DNA of 64,000 bases, taken from assembly GCF_020524165.1 (NCBI RefSeq), contig NZ_JAIVKU010000004.1:806001-870000 (forward strand), given 5' to 3'. The position numbers were made by a program, and so were the translations under genes. This document shows positions 8,377 to 16,862 of the stretch, piece after piece (the stretch's first letter is position 1; each line of letters begins with the position of its first letter). This DNA is from Guptibacillus hwajinpoensis (lineage in GTDB: Bacteria; Bacillota; Bacilli; Bacillales; Guptibacillaceae). Under the pieces are notes generated by a model. The model worked only from the letters and a program-made list of their open reading frames with translations, made no database searches and had not been told where the DNA came from.

Positions 8377-8661
8377 TTATCCTTCCCCCTAAATGATCCA
8401 ATAACTCTAGTAAGCTACTATTACAGAAGTTATAAACAGGCTTCAGTTGATTAGAGTAGGTATCTATGAATTTAATGTAGTAAACACCGCTCCACTTAAG
8501 TATTAAAAACTTGAAATTCTTTTCTTATATAACAGGGGAAACAGTATAGCAGTTGAATGTTAAATTTCAACTTTTCTAGGATCTAAACAATTAATAGACT
8601 TGTTACATTCGATAAATGACTCAACCTTATCTTTCAAACTTTGTTTAAATTGCATACCTTC
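8377..8661. other. Intergenic region before the AAA ATPase gene
   Basis: About 285 AT-rich bases. Apart from the doubtful 31-codon frame at 8560-8655, no gene, RNA or strong hairpin is evident. It must hold the promoter of the ATPase gene, but no clear -35/-10 pair stands out. Confidence 0.35.
8560..8655 (-). CDS. Possible 31-residue peptide downstream of the hydrolase gene
   Basis: ATG 8655 comes nine bases after AAGGAG, which lies at the stop of the preceding hydrolase gene, and opens a 31-codon frame (MQFKQSLKDKVESFIECN...). There is no recognisable domain. It may be a real leaderless appendage of the operon or a chance frame; the ribosome binding site is the only support. Confidence 0.25.
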   Translation of the reverse strand: MQFKQSLKDKVESFIECNKSINCLDPRKVEI

Positions 8662-9591
8662 TTACTCCTTGTTCGATATAAATTGTAAAGCGCGCTGTAA
8701 CCATTCATTGAACGCTTCTGGATATTCGTGGTCCAAACCGCTAATGATCTTCAATTCATGTGCAATGCCTTTTTCTTCTAATAAGTCTGACAAAGCTTTT
8801 GAACCTTCAAGACAATCATCGTCTTGATCGCCACAGATAATATACCCGCTTATCTTCAAATTTTGTAACGAGGTGATTGCCTCTTTCCATTCATCAATTT
8901 CAGGAAGCCATGGCGCGACGAAAATAAATCCAGTTGGGGAAATACGCCCATCGATCATTGCTTTCAAAGCAACACGGCACCCTGCCGAAAATCCTCCAAT
9001 CAGAAAAGTATTAGCTGTAAGGGCTTTAGCATGGTTTTCTATTTCTTGCACACCTTTCTCTACATCTTCCCATTCATAAGCATCAGAGAATTGAATTTGA
9101 GAGGATTGTGGAAAAGCAAGCGAATGATTTTGTGTCGCTGGGCGACTCCATACCAAAGACGTCATCTCGGCATTTTCTTGATCACCATGTAACGCCATTA
9201 ATACAGGCTTGTCCTTAGACATTCCCCCATTGAGTAGGGTTAACTTCGGCTCTGCTTCCTTCTTTGCAACTTCTTCTCTTGTTTTACAAAGTTCAACTAG
9301 CTTTTGGAAATCTTCAAAAGAACGAATGGAATTTAAATCTTCGTCCTGTTGTAAGTATTCATACTCATACCAGTAGCCATGATCAAGTATTGCCTCTTTC
9401 ATGAGGTTCAAAGCTTCTTCTTTTAGGTCTGAAGCTGCCGCCAGCGAATATTGGAAGTTATAAAGTTGAGCTTTATTCCCAGTCACATTTTCTGCATGTT
9501 CTTTCATAAATTGATAAGCTTCCAAGCTACCATTCTTTTCGTAAATCGCTATCGTTTCATTTAATAAACGTGTATAAGATAATTTTTTCAT
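8662..9591 (-). CDS. Alpha/beta hydrolase with N-terminal helical (TPR-like) region
   Basis: About 309 residues. The first 130 are helical and reminiscent of tetratricopeptide repeats (LYNFQYSLAAASDLKEEALN). The rest is an alpha/beta hydrolase with nucleophile motif GGFSAGC, a dipeptide GD acid site (ICGDQDDDC) and catalytic His in GLDHEYP. ATG 9591 is five bases after GGAGG; the longer frame from 9645 would overlap the upstream GNAT gene. Likely a cytoplasmic esterase or phospholipase of unknown substrate. Confidence 0.75.
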   Translation of the reverse strand: MKKLSYTRLLNETIAIYEKNGSLEAYQFMKEHAENVTGNKAQLYNFQYSLAAASDLKEEALNLMKEAILDHGYWYEYEYLQQDEDLNSIRSFEDFQKLVELCKTREEVAKKEAEPKLTLLNGGMSKDKPVLMALHGDQENAEMTSLVWSRPATQNHSLAFPQSSQIQFSDAYEWEDVEKGVQEIENHAKALTANTFLIGGFSAGCRVALKAMIDGRISPTGFIFVAPWLPEIDEWKEAITSLQNLKISGYIICGDQDDDCLEGSKALSDLLEEKGIAHELKIISGLDHEYPEAFNEWLQRALQFISNKE

Positions 9592-9623
9592 CATATCCTC
9601 CAATTTCCTTCTCAAATCTACCT

Positions 9624-10187
9624 TTATATGTAAGTGATCTCCCATTCCTTGCGAAGAATGCCCATCTTAATTGCATCATAGTAGTGGCCTTCTACCATTC
9701 GAGCATCTCGAATACGCGCTTCTTCTTTCATACCAACTTTATTTGCCACTTTCATCATTCGTATATTTCCTGACCAAGTAGACATCCCAATTCGGTGAAG
9801 TTTTGTAGAGCGAAAGAGGAAGTCAATCCATTCTTTATACGCTTCATAACCGTATCCACCATTCCAATAGAGGGGATTGTATATGACAATTCCTGTCTCT
9901 AGCCAGTTCGTGTACTTATCGACCCAATAAGATCCGACCGTTCCGATCACTTCTCCATCAACTTCTATTACAAGCGTACTTGGAACGCCGGGATAAATAT
10001 CGGAATCGTTTTTCCATTCATTTCGGTATTCTACTCTTGAGAGTTTTTTTTCTTTAATGTAGGGGCCATTCCACTTCTTTGCTTCCTGATTCATCTCTTC
10101 ATACTTCCAATAGTATAACGTGTTTATATCTTCCCATGTTGCTTCTCTTAAGATCACTTTCTTCTTTTCAATATGTATCAATGTCAC
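9624..10187 (-). CDS. GNAT N-acetyltransferase
   Basis: The 187-residue protein belongs to the RimJ/RimL-like group: VILREATWEDINTLYYWKYE at the start, the GGYGYEAYKEWIDFLF acetyl-CoA binding region and IGMSTWSGNIRMMKVANKVG near the end. The start is GTG 10187 with AAAGGAGA upstream. Substrate is unknown. It is 14 bases from the upstream esterase gene, so the two are probably co-transcribed. Confidence 0.85.
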   Translation of the reverse strand: MTLIHIEKKKVILREATWEDINTLYYWKYEEMNQEAKKWNGPYIKEKKLSRVEYRNEWKNDSDIYPGVPSTLVIEVDGEVIGTVGSYWVDKYTNWLETGIVIYNPLYWNGGYGYEAYKEWIDFLFRSTKLHRIGMSTWSGNIRMMKVANKVGMKEEARIRDARMVEGHYYDAIKMGILRKEWEITYI

Positions 10188-10201
10188 GCTCTCCTTTCTC
10201 G

Positions 10202-10933
10202 TTACTTTTTTAAGTTGGTTTGATGGGACGCTTGAATTTCTAGCCAGCTTAATAAATCACTTTCCATTAACGCTGTAAATTCATGGGCGACATTTTTGTA
10301 CCGTTTCATTTTCACCTTTTTTTCCGATTTAGTTAAATAAGCATAATACGCTTCTTGTCCTTTAATGGATACAACGTGATCTTTTTCACCGTGTAACAGG
10401 AGAATCTCGCCATTTCCATGAGCATGACTGGTTGGATCATACTTTTTAAGCATACCTTCTTCTTCAATCGTAAGAGGATTTCGCTTTGCAGCTAGACGGA
10501 ATAAACGCTCTGAAGTAATGAAGGAGCCTGACCCGCTAATACTTGCTAAGCCTTTTAGCTCGGTAGTTGCAAAAATGCCACTCGCTATAAATCCACCCAT
10601 AGAAATCCCAGTTACCACTGTATTTTCCTTTATTATGTTTGAACGATTTAACCAAGTATGACATTCGTCTATACTCTGACAAATCACTTTCCAAAAATAT
10701 GTTTCGACCACTTTCTGATGATATGGATTAGGAAGAGGACTTCTTTCGTCATGATGTATGAGTTCTGGAATAATGACTGTAAAACCCTTTCTAGCCATTG
10801 ATGTAGCATACTCCAGATACTTTAATGCACTGCTTCCCCAGCCATGGTAAAGGATAATCGACATGATTGAAGGTGTAGTGGGTGGTGGTTTAACGAGAAA
10901 ATATGAGAAATCCCCTTCGTTTTTTTTAATCAT
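10202..10933 (-). CDS. Alpha/beta hydrolase (YitV-like esterase)
   Basis: A 243-residue serine hydrolase with oxyanion region ILYHGWGSS, nucleophile elbow TGISMGG, acid region LLHGEKDHVV and catalytic His in KNVAHEF. There is no signal peptide. ATG 10933 follows AGGTG by six bases; the GTG at 10942 lies inside that ribosome binding site. The size and motif spacing resemble B. subtilis YitV; the substrate is unknown. Confidence 0.75.
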   Translation of the reverse strand: MIKKNEGDFSYFLVKPPPTTPSIMSIILYHGWGSSALKYLEYATSMARKGFTVIIPELIHHDERSPLPNPYHQKVVETYFWKVICQSIDECHTWLNRSNIIKENTVVTGISMGGFIASGIFATTELKGLASISGSGSFITSERLFRLAAKRNPLTIEEEGMLKKYDPTSHAHGNGEILLLHGEKDHVVSIKGQEAYYAYLTKSEKKVKMKRYKNVAHEFTALMESDLLSWLEIQASHQTNLKK

Positions 10934-11055
10934 ATGATTCACCTGAACTTCAATAAAATAGAGAGATTACTCCTTATCTCCCTTTAGATTCGCACTCATC
11001 TAATCATTTCAAATTTTCACAAATCTTACAACTCTTTTTTATTCGTCTCATTTAA

Positions 11056-11091
11056 ACAAAAAACTCACCTTTAAGTAAAGGTGAGTTTTTT
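11056..11091 (-). terminator. Rho-independent terminator of the crt operon
   Basis: An 11-bp stem (ACTCACCTTTA and complement) with a two-base loop and T-runs lies immediately after crtM. Confidence 0.9.
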
Positions 11092-11092
11092 G

Positions 11093-11929
11093 CTAGTTTC
11101 CAGCGATTCCTGATAAGAGAGCTTCTTTTTCTTTATCTGAAACAAATGCCCGCTGTTGAAAAACGTCGTGATCCTTTTTCCGAATAGATTGCAAGATCGC
11201 TTTATAAAAAACAGCCGAGCTTTTCACTGGAAGCCTTGAATCTAAAGGATAATGATGCATCGCTGAAAAAGCATGTTCATAATGCCATTCAGCTCGAGAG
11301 GCTAGCGATTCCCATACATTCACAAAAGCCTCATTCTTCGTTCGATTCATTAAATCATCAACGTGATAACCTAATTTCGTCATCTCTTCGATTGGCAAAT
11401 AGATTCGATCACGATCAAGATCTTCTGAAATATCCCTTAATATATTCGTAATCTGCATGCCAAGACCTAGTGAAATCGCACTCTCTCGTAGCTGATCTAC
11501 CTTTTGTGGAGCTAGAATAGGGAGAAGCATAAGACCTACAGTGCTAGCTACATGGTAAGAATAATGTTCAAGTTCATCAACCGTATAATATCTAGTTTTG
11601 TATAAGTCCATTTCTTGACCTGCAATCATATCATGGAAAGCTTTTGCTTCCATTGGATAGTTATGAAAGACATCTTCAAGTGCAAGCCACATCGGATCTG
11701 TTTGCGGGATTTGTCCATTCAAAAAAGAGGCAAATTCAGAACGAAAGACGGTTAGTTCTGCTTCAGGATTTGTGCCTTCATCAATGATGTCATCAACCTG
11801 TCTGCAAAAGCCATATACAGCCCAAACGGCGTTCCTCTTAGCACGTGGCAATAAGGAGAAAGCTTTATAAAAGGTTTTGGAATGCTGTTTAATAATGGCT
11901 TCACAGTGTGCATAGGATTGTTCAAGCAT
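11093..11929 (-). CDS. crtM: Diapophytoene (squalene/phytoene) synthase CrtM
   Basis: Condenses two prenyl diphosphates head-to-head; in Bacillales CrtM joins two farnesyl diphosphates to 4,4'-diapophytoene. The 278-residue protein has both Mg-binding aspartate motifs (CRQVDDIIDE and NILRDISEDLDRDR) and the YHVASTVGLML region. ATG 11929 begins seven bases after the stop of the desaturase gene; the frame upstream to 11950 overlaps it. The C30 product is inferred from the neighbouring CrtN-type desaturases and the host group. Confidence 0.85.
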   Translation of the reverse strand: MLEQSYAHCEAIIKQHSKTFYKAFSLLPRAKRNAVWAVYGFCRQVDDIIDEGTNPEAELTVFRSEFASFLNGQIPQTDPMWLALEDVFHNYPMEAKAFHDMIAGQEMDLYKTRYYTVDELEHYSYHVASTVGLMLLPILAPQKVDQLRESAISLGLGMQITNILRDISEDLDRDRIYLPIEEMTKLGYHVDDLMNRTKNEAFVNVWESLASRAEWHYEHAFSAMHHYPLDSRLPVKSSAVFYKAILQSIRKKDHDVFQQRAFVSDKEKEALLSGIAGN

Positions 11930-11936
11930 CTTTCGT

Positions 11937-13373
11937 TCACACCCTTTCAATTTCTTTTACAAGAAGATCCGCTCCTTGCATCACAATAGGAATTCCACCT
12001 CCAGGATGGATTGACGCGCCAACTGCATAAAGATTGTCATATTTAAAAGGTTTTACCTGTGGTCTAAAGGCACCGGATTGTGTCAGCGTCGGTGCGATGC
12101 CAAAACTTCCTCCTTTGTACAATCCTTCCACCTCTGCATCTTCAGGTGTTCGAATCTCCATCCATTCGATTGCCTCTCGTAAACCTGGAAATCCTCGTGT
12201 TTCAAGAAGGTCAATCATTCTTGAAGCTACGCGTTCCTTTTCATTCCAACGGATCGAACCCCCTGAAGGGACGGGAATAAGGACGTACAATACACCTTTA
12301 CCAGGAGGAGCAAGGGTCTCATCAATTCGAGAAGGATGGAATGTATAAATAGCTGGTTGGTCAGTCAGTTGACCGCTTTGAAAAACGTCTTTCATATGTG
12401 AAGAAAAATCATCTGTCATAAAAAATTGATGAACATCTGCATGCTCATACACTCGGTCAAGACCCATGTAAAGGAGCAGACAACCAGAAGACGCTTTGTA
12501 TTTCTTTTTCGGTGCTTTCACATCTTTTATCAGGTGCTTGATCATCGGGAAATCCCCATTATACACTACTTTATCATAATAATGTTCTCCACTAGAGGTC
12601 CGAATTCCTTTACACGCTTTGCCTTCCAATAGAAGTTCCTCCACATTGGATTCTAGATGAACAGGAATATTTTGAAGTTGAAGATGTTTTTCTAGTACAG
12701 TAATAAGACTTGCATATCCTCCTTTGATATACCATATTCCATGTTCATACTCGCTAAAAGGAACGAGGGAGTAGAGGGCGGGAGAAGCAGATGGATTGCC
12801 ACCTATATAAAGCGTTTGTAAGGAAAATGCATCTTGTAATCGCTTATCCGTAAAGTAATCTGATACTTGCGATTGAACTGATTGATAAGCTTTTAATTCA
12901 AGAAGGAGTTTAATATTCCCGGGTGTAAAGAAATCCTTCCGTTTCACAAAGGATTGTTCAAGAAAGGCGGCTTTTCCTTTTTTGAATCGCTCACGCATAT
13001 CTTCTAGGTAAGACAGAAAGTGCTGTTCTTCACCAGGAAACATCCGTGTTATTTCTTCAAGCTGCTTCTTAAGGTCACTCGTTTTCGTAAACGTTTCCCC
13101 GTTAGGATAAATCATTCGATATAACGGATCACATCTAATCATCTCAACTTCTTCTCTCGGAATTCCTGCCTTATCTAAAAACTCATAAATCATTTCCGGA
13201 AGAAGGACAATTGTTGGTCCTTTATCAATCTTAAATCCATCTTTCTCGATAAATGCAAGTCTTCCACCTAACGAAGATGCTTTTTCATGTATTTCAACTT
13301 TGAACCCCTTCTGGGAAAGAAGGAGCGCAGAAAGCATGCCACCTATGCCCCCGCCGACAATACCAATGGTCAT
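11937..13373 (-). CDS. crtN: CrtN-type diapophytoene desaturase
   Basis: FAD-dependent carotenoid desaturase of 478 residues. It has an N-terminal Rossmann motif GIVGGGIGG, the DKGPTIVLLP element, LQTLYIGG near the middle and a C-terminal FAD element GASIHPGGGIPIV. The FGIAPTLTQ and GPTIV segments resemble S. aureus CrtN more than CrtP. It overlaps the upstream desaturase by four bases (ATGA), so the two are translationally coupled. Alternative role: a diapocarotenoid oxygenase or isomerase paralogue, since families of this fold cannot be separated by eye. Confidence 0.8.
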   Translation of the reverse strand: MTIGIVGGGIGGMLSALLLSQKGFKVEIHEKASSLGGRLAFIEKDGFKIDKGPTIVLLPEMIYEFLDKAGIPREEVEMIRCDPLYRMIYPNGETFTKTSDLKKQLEEITRMFPGEEQHFLSYLEDMRERFKKGKAAFLEQSFVKRKDFFTPGNIKLLLELKAYQSVQSQVSDYFTDKRLQDAFSLQTLYIGGNPSASPALYSLVPFSEYEHGIWYIKGGYASLITVLEKHLQLQNIPVHLESNVEELLLEGKACKGIRTSSGEHYYDKVVYNGDFPMIKHLIKDVKAPKKKYKASSGCLLLYMGLDRVYEHADVHQFFMTDDFSSHMKDVFQSGQLTDQPAIYTFHPSRIDETLAPPGKGVLYVLIPVPSGGSIRWNEKERVASRMIDLLETRGFPGLREAIEWMEIRTPEDAEVEGLYKGGSFGIAPTLTQSGAFRPQVKPFKYDNLYAVGASIHPGGGIPIVMQGADLLVKEIERV

Positions 13374-14869
13374 TTCACACTCTCCAATGTCGTTTGATTA
13401 TGAAGCATTCTGCTTGTGATCCTTGCAGACTCCATAATTGTAGGAAGACCACTCCCAGGGTGAGTTCCTCCGCCAACGAGCCAGCAGTGATCCAACTCTT
13501 TAAATTGATTCGGTGGCCTGAAATACATCATTTGAGGAAGGTTATGTGCAAGGTTGAATGTTGCACCTTTATACACGCTTAAATCCATCTCCCAGTCAGT
13601 TGGTGTGTACATTTCTTCTACTTCGATGTGGCGTTCAATATTCTTAAACCCTGTTCTTTGTTCAAGTTGATCAAGAACTAACCTTCTAAAATCGCCTTTT
13701 CGCTCTTCCCAATCAACTAAACTAAAATTATTTGGAACTGGTGCAAGAATATAAATAGAAGATTTACCGTTCGGCGCTAGCGTATCATCTGTCACAGAAG
13801 CATTCTGAACATAAATAGACGGGTCTTCTGAAAGAATTTTTTGTTTTGTTAGTTCTTCAACATTCTTCTTGTAATCCGATGAGAAGATGATGGAATGGTG
13901 AGGTAAATCGTATTTCTTATCAACACCAAGATAAAGCATGAAAGCAGAACAAGAGTACTTTTTCTGTTCCATTTTTTCAGGAGTATACTTTTTCACAGAT
14001 CCCGATGGAATGAGATGATTCACTGCATGAGCAAAGTCAGCATTAATAATCACTTCTTCTGCATAATCTACTGAACCATCTTCAAGTTCTACTCCTTTCA
14101 CTGTTTTTCCCTCAAGCAAAAGCTGCTTGACACCTTTATTCGTATGCACTTCTCCGCCTTCTTCTATTACCACCTTAGCCATTGCTTCTGGAATTTGATT
14201 TAATCCTCCGATTGGATGAAAGATTCCGTAAGCATGTTCCATATAAGATAATATGGTAAATGCACCAGGACACTCCCATGGTGACATTCCGAGGTACTTT
14301 GCCTGAAATGTAAAAGACAATCGTAACCGTTCATCTCTAAAATACTGTGAAAGACGTTTATAAACACTATCCGTTACCGTTAACTTTGGTAGTGCTTTGA
14401 CGAATCTCCATCGTCCATAATCAAGGAGAGAATCATGTTTGTTTTGAAGAATAGGCATCAGCGCTTCGAATTTCTCTTTTTCTTCTTTCATAAAGCGTCT
14501 ATACCCTTCACCGTCTCCAGGAAAAGTTTGCTCAATTCTTCGCACCATTTCATCCTGATCGCGCGTAGGATAAAAAGAAACGTCTTCGAATTTCAATTCA
14601 TACATTGGATCAACCTCGATCAAATTGAGATAATCATGTACATTCCGTCCAGATTCTTCAAACATTTCTTCAAGAATATGCGGCATGTTAAGGAAGGTTG
14701 GTCCTCTATCAAAGCGATAGCCGTCTCGCTCAAAACCCGAGGTTCTACCACCGATATAGGATTGTTTCTCATACACTGTAACCGAGTGACCTTTACTAGC
14801 TAGAAGCATCGCCGCCGTCAAGCCTCCTGGACCTGCACCGATTACAATAACTCGTTTTTTTATTGACAT
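13370..14869 (-). CDS. CrtI/CrtN-family carotenoid desaturase paralogue
   Basis: A 499-residue FAD enzyme with GAGPGGLTAA at the N-terminus, FDRGPTFLNMP, and a C-terminal GGGTHPGSGLPTIM. It is the first gene of the crt operon and shares the fold with the CrtN next to it. ATG 14869 has GGGG nine bases upstream. In related Bacillus clusters a second CrtN-like protein works with CrtN on the same C30 backbone as a desaturase or a terminal oxygenase; which one applies here is open. Confidence 0.8.
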   Translation of the reverse strand: MSIKKRVIVIGAGPGGLTAAMLLASKGHSVTVYEKQSYIGGRTSGFERDGYRFDRGPTFLNMPHILEEMFEESGRNVHDYLNLIEVDPMYELKFEDVSFYPTRDQDEMVRRIEQTFPGDGEGYRRFMKEEKEKFEALMPILQNKHDSLLDYGRWRFVKALPKLTVTDSVYKRLSQYFRDERLRLSFTFQAKYLGMSPWECPGAFTILSYMEHAYGIFHPIGGLNQIPEAMAKVVIEEGGEVHTNKGVKQLLLEGKTVKGVELEDGSVDYAEEVIINADFAHAVNHLIPSGSVKKYTPEKMEQKKYSCSAFMLYLGVDKKYDLPHHSIIFSSDYKKNVEELTKQKILSEDPSIYVQNASVTDDTLAPNGKSSIYILAPVPNNFSLVDWEERKGDFRRLVLDQLEQRTGFKNIERHIEVEEMYTPTDWEMDLSVYKGATFNLAHNLPQMMYFRPPNQFKELDHCWLVGGGTHPGSGLPTIMESARITSRMLHNQTTLESVK

Positions 14870-14922
14870 GATTCGTACCCCTTCCATCCGCATATGAAAC
14901 TTCGCACATATGTTATACAAAC

Positions 14923-14951
14923 ATTATACATACTAGCCGCATTTAGTTCAA
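14923..14951 (-). promoter_or_regulatory. Sigma-A promoter of the carotenoid operon
   Basis: -35 TTGAAC (14946-14951), exactly 17 bases, -10 TATAAT (14923-14928), about 55 bases before the start. GTATAA is repeated directly downstream across the likely start site, a possible regulator target. Confidence 0.8.
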
Positions 14952-15044
14952 CAATTTATGCACAAAAGCATGTTTTTAACGTATTGCCCTATTTTTTCAG
15001 AAAGAAAACATGTTCAATTTGAAGAGGATGATTTCGTTTTACGG

Positions 15045-15488
15045 TTAATTTACCGAAGGAGTAATGAGATTGTTTACGTTTATCTGAAGTGAACCAGGAT
15101 TAAAGAGTAGTTTTCCCTCATACTCTTTATGAAGAGGAATATGTGAATGACCAAAAAGAATTAATTCTACTTCATCATTAACGAATTGAGCTATCGCTCT
15201 TTTTTCAGTTGTTTTTCCTTTTCCATGTCCATGGGTGATGCCGATCAGATGAGACTCGAGTTCCAAGACAAGTTTCTCATTAAAATTTTCAATAAAAAAA
15301 GCTTCGTCAACATTGCCATAAACTCCTGTTACCGGTGCGTATGACTTTAATTCTTCATAAACTTGTTTTGACTGCCAATCCCCTAAATGAATAATGAGAT
15401 CTGCCTGTGATAATTCTTTTCTTAACACTTCCGGAAGTTGTTGTGCCATACGTGGCATATGCGTATCTGAAATGATGATAACATTCAC
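15045..15488 (-). CDS. YfcE/MJ0936-type metallophosphoesterase
   Basis: A small dinuclear-metal phosphodiesterase of about 147 residues with the family motifs: IISDTHMP, HLGDWQ, GVYGNVD, ITHGHG and FGHSHIP, followed by FNPGS. GTG 15488 is ten bases after AAGGG and aligns with the usual family start; TTG 15509 and ATG 15497 in the same frame lack good spacing. The C-terminus after FNPGS is short and lacks the usual basic tail. The substrate is unknown. It is divergent from ykuD. Confidence 0.8.
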   Translation of the reverse strand: MNVIIISDTHMPRMAQQLPEVLRKELSQADLIIHLGDWQSKQVYEELKSYAPVTGVYGNVDEAFFIENFNEKLVLELESHLIGITHGHGKGKTTEKRAIAQFVNDEVELILFGHSHIPLHKEYEGKLLFNPGSLQINVNNLITPSVN

Positions 15489-15534
15489 GGCTTCCATTCC
15501 CTTCGTCAATCGATTGTTTTAAGGAGGTTTCGTT

Positions 15535-16029
15535 GTGCAACACATTGTAAAACCAGGTGAATCGTTGTCTTCTATTAGCGGTGATTACCGCGTTTCTGTA
15601 CATCAAATTATAATGGCGAATACCTTTTCTAACCCAAACCTAATCTATCCGGGGCAGTTGATTGAAATTCCTGGATACCCGGAACCTAGTACAATACCTT
15701 ATTCGGTTTATATCTCTTTAACAAACCGAACACTCACACTTCAAAAAAATGGATCTCCTGTAAAGGTATACCCTGTTGGTGTTGGCCGTATGCTGCACGA
15801 TACGCCATCTGGAGAGTTTATTATTATTAATAAAGCACCGAATCCCGGTGGTCCTTTTGGAACAATGTGGATGAGTATTTCGAAGATTCATTACGGCATT
15901 CATGGGACAAATGATCCGTCCTCGATTGGGAAGTACGTATCAAGAGGCTGTATCAGAATGTATAATCAAGATGTAGAGGAACTTGCCAACACGGTTCCCA
16001 TTGGCACAGCCGTTACGATCGGACGTTAA
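15535..16029 (+). CDS. ykuD: LysM-L,D-transpeptidase YkuD
   Basis: Forms 3-3 cross-links in peptidoglycan, mainly in spore-related wall. The 164 residues, the same length as B. subtilis YkuD, hold an N-terminal LysM (1-46) and the YkuD catalytic domain with HYGIHGTN (His123) and SRGCIRM (Cys139). The start is GTG with AAGGAGG seven bases upstream. There is no classical signal peptide, as in B. subtilis. Confidence 0.95.
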   Translation: MQHIVKPGESLSSISGDYRVSVHQIIMANTFSNPNLIYPGQLIEIPGYPEPSTIPYSVYISLTNRTLTLQKNGSPVKVYPVGVGRMLHDTPSGEFIIINKAPNPGGPFGTMWMSISKIHYGIHGTNDPSSIGKYVSRGCIRMYNQDVEELANTVPIGTAVTIGR

Positions 16030-16033
16030 AGCC

Positions 16034-16074
16034 AGATAAAAGACGCTGTCCTCATTTGGACAGCGTCTTTTATC
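16034..16074. terminator. Bidirectional terminator between ykuD and the beta-lactamase-fold gene
   Basis: A 17-bp perfect stem (GATAAAAGACGCTGTCC and complement) with a six-base loop serves both converging genes. Confidence 0.9.
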
Positions 16075-16079
16075 AACAA

Positions 16080-16862
16080 TCACTGGTAAAAGTCATACAG
16101 CAACCTACCTGCATTGGCAATCGCTTCTCGACCATACCGATTTTCCAATAATCCTGCAGTTAAAAAGGCATAAATCACCGGTCCTTTCGTTGTCAAAAGA
16201 ATGCCTGCGTCATGTTCCACACCTTTAAGTTCACCAGTTTTATGAGCAAGAATGTTTTCTTTCATACTAGGAATTTTACTAGGGAATTTATCTTTAAACT
16301 GCTGCTGTAAAAGGACATCAATTCCCCACTCCATTGAAGCTTCTGATAATAAATGGTGAGAGACATATTCACGCAAAAGGATAGCGGTGTCTTTCCCGCT
16401 CATCATATTGTCCTTCCCATCTTTGAGAGCATTTCGATCCATCATCTTTCTCATTAGCTTTGAATGAAAGGCTCCCGCTTTCTTCATCGTGTGATTAATA
16501 TTACGCTCGCCAACTAAATCGATAAGCTGATTCGTTGCGGAGTTATCCGAAGAAATGATCATGAGTTTGAGAAGGTCGGATAAAGTCCATTGATGGTCAA
16601 TCGAAAGGAGCGTAATAACCCCTGCTCCACCGACATGATTGACAGCATCTATCTTAACAACCTGTTCTAAAGATAATTGTTTATCATCGACTTGTCTCAG
16701 TGCTTCAAGCATAATAGCGATTTTGATAATGCTTGCCGAGGATACTGGCTGATCCGCTTGTAACGCGACCTCACCATCAGGCGCTATGATCGATATCGAT
16801 TGATTCCCTTCAAGACCATGAAAACACTCTAAGATTTTCTCTTTCACCTGTTCAAACTGCAT
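16080..16862 (-). CDS. Class A beta-lactamase-fold serine hydrolase, cytoplasmic
   Basis: The 260-residue protein has the three core motifs: SIIK (Ser44, Lys47), SDN (105-107) and KTG (208-210). The usual omega-loop ExxLN with the deacylating Glu is not seen; its place is held by the RKMMDRNALKDG region. There is no signal peptide, so it should be cytoplasmic. TGATG couples it to ykfC, and it closes the dpp-ykf cluster. A role on murein peptides, as a D-amino-acid peptidase or amidase, is inferred; beta-lactam resistance is unlikely. Confidence 0.75.
   Translation of the reverse strand: MQFEQVKEKILECFHGLEGNQSISIIAPDGEVALQADQPVSSASIIKIAIMLEALRQVDDKQLSLEQVVKIDAVNHVGGAGVITLLSIDHQWTLSDLLKLMIISSDNSATNQLIDLVGERNINHTMKKAGAFHSKLMRKMMDRNALKDGKDNMMSGKDTAILLREYVSHHLLSEASMEWGIDVLLQQQFKDKFPSKIPSMKENILAHKTGELKGVEHDAGILLTTKGPVIYAFLTAGLLENRYGREAIANAGRLLYDFYQ

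Noticed and set aside
9592..9645. Longer start for the alpha/beta hydrolase gene
   Set aside because: It would overlap the upstream GNAT gene and has no ribosome binding site, unlike ATG 9591.
7621..10187. AAA ATPase, GNATs and hydrolase as a defence or toxin island
   Set aside because: No nuclease, protease or helicase partner is present, and the genes look like separate housekeeping units with ordinary composition.
16080..16862. Beta-lactam resistance gene
   Set aside because: No export signal, no omega-loop Glu, and an operon context of murein peptide recycling.
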